Source: a virus
Direction: 5' to 3' (one strand)
DNA: 35,569 nt
Virus record (IMG/VR): IMGVR_UViG_3300017987_000219
Coordinates: 1-35,569 of that record
Part shown: piece by piece, positions 1 through 7,056 of the stretch
Layout: every line of letters starts with the position of its first letter
How positions within the stretch are numbered: position 1 is the first letter of the stretch
Notes under the pieces: generated by a model
Databases searched by the model: none
Told to the model about the DNA's origin: nothing
The model's input: only the letters and a program-made list of their open reading frames with translations
Position numbers and translations under genes: made by a program

Positions 1-270
1 CCACCGCGGGTCCTGTTCCAGAATGTCCACGAGTTCCAAGAATCTTTCTTTATTCTCAAGGTCCGATTCTTGAATCGCCCGCCGAAAAGCTACAAGATTT
101 TTCGGTCTATAATAATTTGGGCGGCCATCATAAGCATCATAACTTACATCGGGGGTGTAGTTTGCGGATAGAAATCTCACAAAGTCGTGGTCCGCACAAT
201 ATCTTGTTGAATCCCATTCTCGTGGTTCTTTGCCGCTGGCCGGATCTCCAACACAAAGATTTAATCCCAT
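1..270 (-). CDS. Hypothetical protein, 3' part missing (runs off left edge)
   Basis: The reading frame is open from an ATG at 268-270 to the first base of the window, giving 90 codons and no stop. A good Shine-Dalgarno (GGAG, about 6 bases before the ATG) supports the start. The protein begins MGLNLCVGDPASGKEPREWD, is polar and rich in Asp, Tyr and Arg, and shows no signal peptide or membrane segment. It follows the lysis genes with a 12-base gap, so it is probably the next gene of the same late transcript. I do not recognise the family and cannot see the C-terminus. Confidence 0.7.
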   Translation of the reverse strand, partial: MGLNLCVGDPASGKEPREWDSTRYCADHDFVRFLSANYTPDVSYDAYDGRPNYYRPKNLVAFRRAIQESDLENKERFLELVDILEQDPRW

Positions 271-282
271 TTTATTCTCCTA

Positions 283-537
283 TTACCATATCTTACCGCC
301 GATATCGCCGAGCTCGTCGGTGGTCTTTTTGTCAAGTATCTTTGGGACGATATTCTCCTCGACCCGCTTCTGTTGCTTGATAAGCTCCTCCGCCTCCACC
401 TCGTTGCGGGCCCGGCTGTTTCTGACCGAGAGCCACATATTGCTGGCCATGAACAGCACAATGACGCCCAGGAGGATCGCCAGCTTGTACCTATTCAGAT
501 ATTCGAGGATTATCGTTATCCGTTTCATAGTTCCCAT
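283..537 (-). CDS. Small membrane-anchored coiled-coil protein, possible i-spanin
   Basis: An 84-aa protein with one membrane segment at about residues 19-36 (KLAILLGVIVLFMASNMWL) followed by a charged, helical tail rich in Glu, Lys and Gln. That N-in/C-out layout is typical of Rz-like inner-membrane spanins. It overlaps the holin candidate by 47 bases and closes the lysis cluster. The first ATG has a GGGAGG Shine-Dalgarno 7 bases upstream; a second ATG lies three codons in. No overlapping lipoprotein gene with a lipobox was found, so the spanin assignment rests on topology and position only. It could also be a holin regulator. Confidence 0.6.
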   Translation of the reverse strand: MGTMKRITIILEYLNRYKLAILLGVIVLFMASNMWLSVRNSRARNEVEAEELIKQQKRVEENIVPKILDKKTTDELGDIGGKIW

Positions 538-727
538 TAGCGAACCTCCCCACGAATTTATTCGCCACGTTGCCGGTTACGTAGGCGATGGTTATTGTGA
601 CTATCCCCTTCAACCCCACGGGACCGGAGACCCAGCCGGCGACAATTAGAGACAGGGCGATCACTATTCCGACCATTGCGACGACGAACTTCCGGCCGCC
701 CACGGTATCGAGACTTTTTTTTACCAT
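491..727 (-). CDS. Two-TM holin candidate
   Basis: A 78-aa protein starting MVKKSLDTVGG, with two hydrophobic stretches at about residues 11-30 (FVVAMVGIVIALSLIVAGWV) and 33-51 (PVGLKGIVTITIAYVTGNV) and a polar C-terminus. Size, two membrane helices and position between the M15 peptidase and a spanin-like gene fit a class II holin. The start at 727 lies 7 bases inside the end of the peptidase gene, with a GGAGG-like sequence just upstream. The frame stays open further upstream, but that stretch is antisense-like and reads through the peptidase gene. The 85-aa protein at 1194-1451 is a competing holin candidate; the pair may act together. Confidence 0.65.
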   Translation of the reverse strand: MVKKSLDTVGGRKFVVAMVGIVIALSLIVAGWVSGPVGLKGIVTITIAYVTGNVANKFVGRFANGNYETDNDNPRISE

Positions 728-1197
728 TCCGCCCCCCTCCTCCAGTTGCGCCTCATCACGGAGTTCTTGTTCGGGTGCTTGTAGGCCATATCGATATGGA
801 CAAAAGACTGGTATCCCATCCAGCCGATGCGGATGTCGGGGTAGGTGTCCCTGATAAGGTCCCGCATCTGCATGGGCGACGAGAAGTGCCCCACGATGGA
901 TAGGTCGATGGCGTATGATCTTTTTCCGCCCGGGATCTTCCGCGGGACGTGGGGCGAGCACTTTGAATTGCCCACATCCTCTTGATGCCACTTGCAACGC
1001 ACGGCGGAGTTTATCCTGATCGGCTTCCCGCCAAGCTTCTCCCTTATCTCCTCGAATACGTCCAGTATCCCGGGGTCGATGGCGTTCAGCACCTCGTCTC
1101 TGGTCTTAAATTTACACCCCCTATAGCTACACCCGCAGGCGATCTCGTGCAGTCCGATATGCGGCCACCTCACTGGGTCAAGCAGTATTACGCTCAT
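721..1197 (-). CDS. Endolysin, M15 (VanY/DacB-like) peptidase
   Basis: A 158-aa zinc peptidase predicted to cut peptidoglycan stem peptides at lysis. The M15 signature is visible: a Ser-Pro-His at residues 81-83, then S-Y-A-I-D-L-S with the metal-binding Asp at about 98, and a C-terminal F-V-H-I-D-M (His134, Asp136). The N-terminal part (HEIACGCSYRGCKF) holds a Cys cluster like that seen in related phage M15 enzymes. No signal peptide, so release would depend on a holin. The start overlaps the upstream membrane protein by ATGA, which suggests translational coupling. Confidence 0.87.
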   Translation of the reverse strand: MSVILLDPVRWPHIGLHEIACGCSYRGCKFKTRDEVLNAIDPGILDVFEEIREKLGGKPIRINSAVRCKWHQEDVGNSKCSPHVPRKIPGGKRSYAIDLSIVGHFSSPMQMRDLIRDTYPDIRIGWMGYQSFVHIDMAYKHPNKNSVMRRNWRRGAEW

Positions 1198-1451
1198 TTG
1201 TTCTTCTCCTTCAGCTGAAGCTCGATCAAAAAGTCGAGCTTCTTTTTTATGTACGCCATATCCTGTTCGTACCGATCTTTAGACACAAACCTCTCGTTTA
1301 CCGTATTCTGAAGATCGGCTATTTTCTCGGAGTTCTTGTCGGCGCGGGATATGGCATATTTAAAACCCCCTCCGATCACGCTGATTACCAGTCCGGCAAC
1401 GATGGGGATGGCGATCTTCAGCCACCATCTCCCGTTATTTTTCTCCGCCAT
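1194..1451 (-). CDS. TM plus coiled-coil protein, XhlA-like lysis accessory or holin
   Basis: An 85-aa protein with a membrane helix at about residues 9-31 (WLKIAIPIVAGLVISVIGGG) followed by a heptad-like helix (ADKNSEKIADLQNTV onward) ending in lysines. Topology resembles XhlA/haemolysin-type phage lysis proteins. It directly precedes the M15 endolysin (ATGA overlap). I chose the ATG at 1451 because GGAG lies 7-8 bases upstream; a TTG seven codons earlier lacks such a site. The paired dyad element at 1464-1492 sits just upstream of this Shine-Dalgarno, so this gene is the first of the lysis cassette behind that element. Confidence 0.65.
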   Translation of the reverse strand: MAEKNNGRWWLKIAIPIVAGLVISVIGGGFKYAISRADKNSEKIADLQNTVNERFVSKDRYEQDMAYIKKKLDFLIELQLKEKNK

Positions 1452-1463
1452 GACATTTCTCCA

Positions 1464-1492
1464 ATTTGACAAGATTTAAAGTTTGACAAACT
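1464..1492. promoter_or_regulatory. Paired dyad element, copy 1 (lysis cassette)
   Basis: Two near-palindromes on the plus strand: TTTGACAAG at 1465-1473 and AGTTTGACAAACT at 1480-1492. The second is a perfect 6-bp inverted repeat around a central A. Centres (1469 and 1486) are 17 bp apart. The element overlaps the stop codon of the upstream gene (1491-1493) and ends just before the Shine-Dalgarno of the 1194-1451 gene. Four other copies share the 17-bp spacing. Function is inferred: operator or phage-specific promoter. Confidence 0.6.
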
Positions 1493-1763
1493 ACCCCCTG
1501 ACCACAGTCGAGGGAATCCAAACGTGGGCCGACCTTCCGGTTATCGTCCACCTGCCGCTCTTCGCCGTCCGCACGAGATCGACCGTATATCCTGTATAGA
1601 TAGTGGCGTTCGACGGCATCGGTATCGTTATAATATTGCCCGACTTTAGCTCAACGCTCACGGTCCGTCTGTCGGAGCTCACCGCCGTCACGAACCCCAC
1701 CGCGTTCTGCGGGTAGATCTCCTGCCGGGCGATCTTCCTGAATGATTTAACGACCCTTGCCAT
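1491..1763 (-). CDS. Small beta-rich tail-region protein
   Basis: A 90-aa protein starting MARVVKSFRKIARQ. The middle (AVGFVTAVSSDRRTVSVELK and following strands) alternates hydrophobic and polar residues as in a small beta-barrel of SH3 or OB type. Its start codon shares TAATG with the stop of the 1763-2092 gene, so the two are coupled. The last gene before the lysis cassette, it closes the distal tail/adhesin block. I do not recognise a family; a small tail-tip or fibre-attachment role would fit the place. Confidence 0.6.
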   Translation of the reverse strand: MARVVKSFRKIARQEIYPQNAVGFVTAVSSDRRTVSVELKSGNIITIPMPSNATIYTGYTVDLVRTAKSGRWTITGRSAHVWIPSTVVRG

Positions 1764-2092
1764 TACTCGAACCTCACGCTCGTTTCCATCTCCACGGTCG
1801 AGAGGGTGGACCTGCGGTCGGCCCCGCACTCGTGGACGTTGGTAACTCTGCGGGTCACACCGCTCGATATTATCCCGACGCGGGGATTGTTGATCTCGTG
1901 GATCTGCCCCTCATCCAATGTTATGTCGAACGGGACCTTGAGCGTCCGCCACTTCCCGAGATACCACTGCTTATAGAGCTCGGCCCGGCCCCTTCGTGTG
2001 GCGACCTCCTCGTCCGGTATTAGGGCGTCGGTTATCGTCGCCATCTTCCTCGTACCGTCGCCCCCGATTATAACTCTGACCGAAATTGCCAT
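1763..2092 (-). CDS. Hypothetical protein, distal tail block
   Basis: A 109-aa protein starting MAISVRVIIGGDGTRKMATI, mixed alpha/beta with no membrane segment. The ATG at 2092 has an AGGGG Shine-Dalgarno; the frame is open further upstream but that part overlaps the end of the Ig-like adhesin gene and lacks a better start. It sits between the adhesin and a small beta-rich protein, joined to the latter by TAATG overlap. A role in fibre assembly is only suggested by position. Confidence 0.6.
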   Translation of the reverse strand: MAISVRVIIGGDGTRKMATITDALIPDEEVATRRGRAELYKQWYLGKWRTLKVPFDITLDEGQIHEINNPRVGIISSGVTRRVTNVHECGADRRSTLSTVEMETSVRFE

Positions 2093-2103
2093 ACTAAAAA
2101 CCC

Positions 2104-3861
2104 CTATATCAACGGCACCACCCTGAAAAGTATCAGGGCATAGTAGTTTACCTCTTCCCATATCTCGTTGTAGCGGCTGGGGCCGTCCGCCAGGTCGTTC
2201 TCGCTTATCGGCAACGTCACTTCCTGCGTTGGCCAGTTCGGGGCCGATACCGTTACCTTGTGCGAGCCCAGCCTCCCGTACTGGAAATGCGAGATTGCGT
2301 CGCCGGTCGAGTCCCGCGTCTCCTCAAGATTCGGAACGGTAACTTCGCCGTAGTTGCTCCAGATTATTTCAAGCTCGTGGTTCGGAACCGGATAAAGCTC
2401 GTCTTTGCCCTTCTTCTTCCCCTGGACGTATATCTGCCCCCAGATGTAGCCGTCCGGCCCCACGTAAGGCTTCTCCACGAGCTTCGACTTGCCGTTGACC
2501 CAGAAGGTTACGCTTCCGTCGTTGTCGACATCGACCTGGCAGTTCTTTTCGTCCTCGACCCTGACCTCAAGCTCCCTATCCGGCCCCACGGAGCACCCGT
2601 CGTCTATCAGCGCCTTGCGCAGGTTGATTTTCCCCGTCAGTCTCGGCTGCGTCTCGGATCCGAGAAACGCCCCCTTTATCTCCTTATAATGCCAGTCGCC
2701 GGCCGTGCCCTCCCCGCCGGAGCCCGAAGACGACCTTGACGATGTTTTCGACGGGTCTCCGATGACGATAGAGGGGGCGCAGTCCTCCATTCCGGCGAGG
2801 CACTCCGCCCATGCTTCGCCCTTCTGTGCGGGCACAAAAGTCACGGAAGCGCACCCGCCGCTCTTGTATGTGACGTATACCCGCGTCACCACCTTCGGCA
2901 ACGCCTGATTCAGTGTAATCTGCCTGTCGAGAAACGTCGCCCCCGCCACGTAGTCCCGCGCAAACTCCGACTTCTCCGTCTTTATCGATACGAGCTCCGA
3001 TATCGGATTGTACGTGGATATCGAAATCTCGTCGGTGCTCCAGCACTCCTCGTACTCTATCTCCGTGGTCTCCGTGTAGGCCATCGGCGCCGAGAGGTCG
3101 CCGAAGCTTTCGTAACCGGGTTTCATGGAGAAATACACCGGCGTGCCGTCGGCCACGGGGTTCCCGCCGGGCGCTGTGACTCGGGCGATAAGCTTCGAGG
3201 TCTCGATCAGCTCTATGTTCCCGGGGACGAATTCCCCCGTGATCCTGTCCACCGTCGGGTCGCTGAAGGTGATGCGGATCTGGTCGTCCATCCCCTGGAA
3301 GGTCCCGGTGACGACTCCGTAACCCCCGCCCCCGGCCCGGGCCGTTAGCCTTGCCTTCGCCTTTCCGCCTATCGCGGGGACCTCCTCCGGGAAGATGTCG
3401 CCGTGGTTGTCTATGGAGAAACTTACCGTCTCCGCCCCCTCATAGGTGACGATATGGTCGATTCTTTCCATATCTGTGGAGGTGATAATTTCCCGCTCCG
3501 ACCACGACTCCACCGGTATCTCGTCTCCCTCCTCGTCCCCCACCGCCTCAAAGACCCTCGGTCGGCCGGTAATCCAGTAACTGGTTTTTATCAGCCTCTT
3601 ATCGGTGGGGGTTACTTTATCCCTGCGGGACTCCGCATCGGCCAGCCCGCCGCCGGGCAGCCTTACGTCGGCGTATATCCGGCCCCAATCCACGCCGTTG
3701 GAGAGAAGCGTGCCCTTTGAGGCCGACAGCCTGATGTACGGCCAATCGTTGTCGTTGAGGCCGGTGTCGTCGTCTTCCACGGTAATGCAGTTGCACGCCT
3801 CGGGAAGCTCCACCCTCTCGTCAAGGAGTATTATGTGATCTTTTTCGTCAAATTTCGCCAT
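2104..3861 (-). CDS. Large Ig-like tail or adhesin protein
   Basis: A 585-aa, beta-rich, acidic protein. Around residues 222-250 the stretch SKLIARVTAPGGNPVADGTP strongly resembles invasin/Big_1-type Ig-like domains (the pattern GNPVADGT.V.F is characteristic). A Ser/Gly-rich linker (SSRSSSGSGGEGTAG) near residue 380 separates N- and C-terminal parts. The C-terminal third has another Ig-like strand pattern (ELEIIWSNYGEVTVPNLEE). Such domains usually sit on phage tail surfaces and aid host binding. It follows the glycosyltransferase gene with a 3-base gap, so its surface could be that enzyme's substrate. No signal peptide. The Shine-Dalgarno is weak, consistent with coupling. Confidence 0.65.
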   Translation of the reverse strand: MAKFDEKDHIILLDERVELPEACNCITVEDDDTGLNDNDWPYIRLSASKGTLLSNGVDWGRIYADVRLPGGGLADAESRRDKVTPTDKRLIKTSYWITGRPRVFEAVGDEEGDEIPVESWSEREIITSTDMERIDHIVTYEGAETVSFSIDNHGDIFPEEVPAIGGKAKARLTARAGGGGYGVVTGTFQGMDDQIRITFSDPTVDRITGEFVPGNIELIETSKLIARVTAPGGNPVADGTPVYFSMKPGYESFGDLSAPMAYTETTEIEYEECWSTDEISISTYNPISELVSIKTEKSEFARDYVAGATFLDRQITLNQALPKVVTRVYVTYKSGGCASVTFVPAQKGEAWAECLAGMEDCAPSIVIGDPSKTSSRSSSGSGGEGTAGDWHYKEIKGAFLGSETQPRLTGKINLRKALIDDGCSVGPDRELEVRVEDEKNCQVDVDNDGSVTFWVNGKSKLVEKPYVGPDGYIWGQIYVQGKKKGKDELYPVPNHELEIIWSNYGEVTVPNLEETRDSTGDAISHFQYGRLGSHKVTVSAPNWPTQEVTLPISENDLADGPSRYNEIWEEVNYYALILFRVVPLI

Positions 3862-3864
3862 ATC

Positions 3865-6447
3865 TTAAAAATGATTCACAACGGTATTTTCAACGCCTGC
3901 CTTAATCGTTGGAACCGGCTCTGGCTCGTTGTATTTATCCCAGTATTCCTTGAACGGCGCCCCGTTGTGCCAGGGTTTGCGCTTCCCGTACCAATTAAGT
4001 ATCCACATATCCTTCTCACTCCTCACCATAGTTTTACCGGCCTTCCTGCCGACGGGGTTGTTGTTGACCCCGACGCACCATCGCCCGTCCAGCGGGTAGT
4101 AATTCCCCTCGATGGCTATCTGGTAGAGCATCATATCGCCTATAGCGTAGTCGGAGTCGTAAAGCTCCATGATCTTCCTGTAAAGCCGCTGCCTGCAAAT
4201 CTTCGTGTCGATCACGAGAGAGGCAAGCGGGAACGTCACGACCCTGTTCCACCGCTTCTTTGCGGGATAACCGCTGGTGTAGTTCTTCACCCTCCTGTGC
4301 AGGAACGGATAATTATTTGCCCTGCTGAACGCCTCCGTTTGCGGGATAGCCGCCACGCCGATGTTCGAGACCCTTGTGTCGTAGAGGGGCTTGAGGGAGG
4401 TCGTGGCGATCATATCTATCCCCTGGATGATAAACCTCGGTACGTCCAGGATGTCGAGCGCTTCGATATAATTATACGGCGCCGCCGACCCGTTGATGTA
4501 GCCCTTTGCCGCAGGAAACCCCTCGAACCTCCTTTTTGGAGTGTTCCTGTAGTACGCCACCTGCGGATGGTTAAAGAGGTGCCTCTCCTCCACGTCGTCG
4601 GTTATGATGGCGTGGATAACCACGCCCGGGGTCGTCTCTATGATCGACTTCATCGAGTTGTGGCTGTGCGGCGCATAGTTATTATCGAATGTCTGGAGCA
4701 CGTGGACCCCGTTCCTCCCCGCCCGTCTCGACGGCCTTATGGTTTTTTTTTTGGCCTTTATGTTCGAGTATTTCAGCCTGTAGTCCTCCACCATTTGGAA
4801 TATCTCCGGTTCCCCCCTTTTGAACATCTTCCTCACGTTCTCGTGCCTTCCGCTGTACCTAGCGCACACGTTCTCGGTCTCCACTATTTTCTTATCTTCC
4901 GCCATCGCCTTGTATAAAAGCGCCCACTTCCACACGTGTGTGTCTTCGACGGGGGCCCTCTTGAAGGCCATATACCCGGATTGGCTTCCGCCCTTGGTAA
5001 AAACGCGACCGTTCCAGCCTATCTCGGGAAGGCCCATCACGCCTTTCTTCTCGTCGTCATATTTCAGAGCAACCACGTCGGCATTCTTCGCTGCTTTCTC
5101 TATCTCCTCTATAGCGTTTGGATAAAGCTCATCGTCTACGTCAAAGACCAACACCCAGTCCCCCATCGCCTGTTCTATCCCCTTGTTTATCAGCGTTCCA
5201 AGGGGCCGCCGAACCGGTTCCTTGACGTACTTTATCCCCGGCGGTTTCATCTTCAGGCCATGCGCCTCCGACAGGACGACGATTACCTCGTAGGGTTTTA
5301 CCGTTTGATTTTCCATATACTCCAGGAACTTGGGAACGTGTTTTCCGTATCCCCCCCACGCAGTCGACACAACGGAGATTCGCGCCCTTGGGGCCGGCGG
5401 CGGGGGCGCATCGGGTAGTTTCGCTGGCGCCTCAACCGGCATCCCCTCGGGCAATCCCTCCAGGAGATCCCCAACCCTCCTGGTGCACGAGTTCTGATCG
5501 TAATAGCAATATTTTTCGATGTACCAGTAGAGCCACTTGTCCTGTGCCTCCATGTCAAACCAGTCGAACTTTATCGCCCTGGACAGATCCGCAAGGTATC
5601 GCAGGTCGTAGGCAACCCAGTGATATTCCGGCTTGCCCCATGCGATGATCGGTTTATGGTGCATCATTGTGTCTATTCCGGAGCCGGAGTTGCCGAGAAT
5701 CACCGCCCTGCAATTTCTGATAAACTCATGTATGTCCACCTTACCCTTATAGACATGGACCTTCGGAGACAACGCAGTCAGCGTTTTCTCCATCTTGTCG
5801 GACTGAACCGTGTGTCTCCCCGTTATGCCATCCATGTACGGGTGGAGCTTAACGACTATATCCCTGTCGTCTATCCGAACGAGCTCCTTCACCACCTGGG
5901 CCATCTTTTTATTGTAATCGCCAAAGTCGTAACGGGTATTGGTCGTGTCCCCTGGAACCTGCCCTAAAACAAGCCAGTAGTCTTCATAAGGAACGGCGGT
6001 TTTCTTAAAGGTGGCGCTGTACTTCATTGTCCCCCGATCTATCCAGTTCCTGACCTTGGTATTAAAAAACTCCTTGACATCCTTCATGTCCACAGACTCG
6101 TAATCCGGCCTGTTGAACGAAATGTCGGAATAGGGGCCGAACCCGAGAATATCGACGGTTGTGTGTATCCCGTCCGGCACAGTAGGTTTAAAAATCCATC
6201 TTTGACGGGCCTCCACGAGGTTGCCGGGAACCTCGAACACGTCGGTGTGATTGTAAACGCATATATCGCACGGGTTGTGTTTTTCCGGGCTGTACGTGCC
6301 GGCAATAAGACCGTTGCACGTAAGATTTTTTGACACCACCTCGAACCCGTATGACTTCAGCGCCTCGGCCAGCCATATCATCTGCTTTGTCCAGCTTGAT
6401 TTTAAATCGCTGTATTTATAATTTTCCAATACCGCTATCTTCGCCAT
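3865..6447 (-). CDS. Three-domain glycosyltransferase
   Basis: An 860-aa protein with three sugar-transfer-like parts. Residues about 1-335 resemble capsule-polysaccharide (KpsS/KpsC-like) transferases: a GQVPGDTTNTRY motif, VVKLHPY, and GNSGSGIDTMMHHKPIIAWG. A proline-rich linker follows (about 343-354). Residues about 355-560 form a GT-A family 2 domain (ISVVSTAWGG, VFDVDDE at 435-440 as the DxD metal motif). Residues about 575-845 look GT8-like: FIIQGID near 672, and a C-terminal KRKPWHNGAPF. No signal or membrane segment, so it should be cytosolic. It starts with a GGAGG site right after a terminator and is embedded between tail genes, suggesting modification of virion surface or host glycans. 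Confidence 0.8.
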   Translation of the reverse strand: MAKIAVLENYKYSDLKSSWTKQMIWLAEALKSYGFEVVSKNLTCNGLIAGTYSPEKHNPCDICVYNHTDVFEVPGNLVEARQRWIFKPTVPDGIHTTVDILGFGPYSDISFNRPDYESVDMKDVKEFFNTKVRNWIDRGTMKYSATFKKTAVPYEDYWLVLGQVPGDTTNTRYDFGDYNKKMAQVVKELVRIDDRDIVVKLHPYMDGITGRHTVQSDKMEKTLTALSPKVHVYKGKVDIHEFIRNCRAVILGNSGSGIDTMMHHKPIIAWGKPEYHWVAYDLRYLADLSRAIKFDWFDMEAQDKWLYWYIEKYCYYDQNSCTRRVGDLLEGLPEGMPVEAPAKLPDAPPPPAPRARISVVSTAWGGYGKHVPKFLEYMENQTVKPYEVIVVLSEAHGLKMKPPGIKYVKEPVRRPLGTLINKGIEQAMGDWVLVFDVDDELYPNAIEEIEKAAKNADVVALKYDDEKKGVMGLPEIGWNGRVFTKGGSQSGYMAFKRAPVEDTHVWKWALLYKAMAEDKKIVETENVCARYSGRHENVRKMFKRGEPEIFQMVEDYRLKYSNIKAKKKTIRPSRRAGRNGVHVLQTFDNNYAPHSHNSMKSIIETTPGVVIHAIITDDVEERHLFNHPQVAYYRNTPKRRFEGFPAAKGYINGSAAPYNYIEALDILDVPRFIIQGIDMIATTSLKPLYDTRVSNIGVAAIPQTEAFSRANNYPFLHRRVKNYTSGYPAKKRWNRVVTFPLASLVIDTKICRQRLYRKIMELYDSDYAIGDMMLYQIAIEGNYYPLDGRWCVGVNNNPVGRKAGKTMVRSEKDMWILNWYGKRKPWHNGAPFKEYWDKYNEPEPVPTIKAGVENTVVNHF

Positions 6448-6460
6448 CAGTTTCCTCCAT

Positions 6461-6486
6461 AAAAAAAGGCGGGCTAAAACCCGCCT
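6461..6486 (-). terminator. Rho-independent terminator
   Basis: On the minus strand, AGGCGGG and CCCGCCT pair around a short A/T-rich loop and are followed by seven T residues. It lies between the methyltransferase stop (6511) and the Shine-Dalgarno of the glycosyltransferase, so it would reduce or gate glycosyltransferase expression from the tail transcript. Confidence 0.85.
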
Positions 6487-6510
6487 CTGCGCATCAATAT
6501 ATAAATGAAA

Positions 6511-7053
6511 TTATTTTAATATAACCCCTATGCCGGTAGCGCCGTATTTACTCCCCGGCTCCTCGATCTTAAACTCGATGATCTTCGTCTCTTCGCCCTT
6601 CTGCTCCATCTCGTCCCAGAATATTTTCACGCCGGGATACTCCGGGTTTTTTGTAACAATGTCGTGGAAAGCGATTATGTCCGCCAGTGGGCCGTAGAGC
6701 TCGTAGTCCCGCTTGACGGCCTCGTAGGAATGATCCCCATCAATGAAGAGAAGGTCTATCCGCCTGCCGTCAAGCCACTCTTTAAGTGTCTCCAGCGTCT
6801 CCTCGCTGCCGCTGTCGCCGCAGATAAACTCAATACCATCGATCTCCACAATATCTATTCCCCTGTAGTCGGCGTCCAGAAGGTACTCGTAAAAAGGTCT
6901 CTGTCTGCCCTTGCGCACACCTATCTCCACAACCACCGGTTTCGGCGGGAGCTTGTCTTTGACGAATTCGAGAAAATATCTAAACTCGTGATATCCCTGA
7001 GCCGGGTGGCCGTTTTCCCATAGGTCATCGAAATCTGTCATAAAATTCTCCAT
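6511..7053 (-). CDS. Class I SAM-dependent methyltransferase
   Basis: A 180-aa protein of the Methyltransf_24 type. VVVEIGVRKGRQ at about residues 40-51 is the SAM-binding glycine motif I; the LLFIDGDHSYEAVKRDYELY segment near residue 100 and the following IIAFHDI are hallmark motifs of this family, common in sugar and cell-surface biosynthesis clusters. Two starts are plausible: ATG 7053 (AGGAGGG 7 bases upstream) and ATG 7041 (GGAG 6 bases upstream). It lies between a tail-hub-like gene and the glycosyltransferase, so a glycan or tail protein is the likely substrate rather than DNA. The substrate is inference. Confidence 0.8.
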   Translation of the reverse strand: MENFMTDFDDLWENGHPAQGYHEFRYFLEFVKDKLPPKPVVVEIGVRKGRQRPFYEYLLDADYRGIDIVEIDGIEFICGDSGSEETLETLKEWLDGRRIDLLFIDGDHSYEAVKRDYELYGPLADIIAFHDIVTKNPEYPGVKIFWDEMEQKGEETKIIEFKIEEPGSKYGATGIGVILK

Positions 7054-7056
7054 TTA

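Noticed and set aside
320-345. TTTGTCAAG near 329 as another dyad element
   Set aside because: The position 17 bp away (GGGACGATA) is not palindromic or similar to the core.
261-461. 66-aa frame overlapping the spanin-like gene in another frame, a possible embedded Rz1-like o-spanin
   Set aside because: No signal peptide with a lipobox Cys; only a CC at residues 2-3. Composition (Arg/Ser-rich) is that of an out-of-frame reading.
3835-4917. Long plus-strand open frame of 360 codons
   Set aside because: It lies antisense to the glycosyltransferase gene, has no ribosome site and is rich in His, Pro, Val and Arg as expected from the complement of a GC-rich gene.
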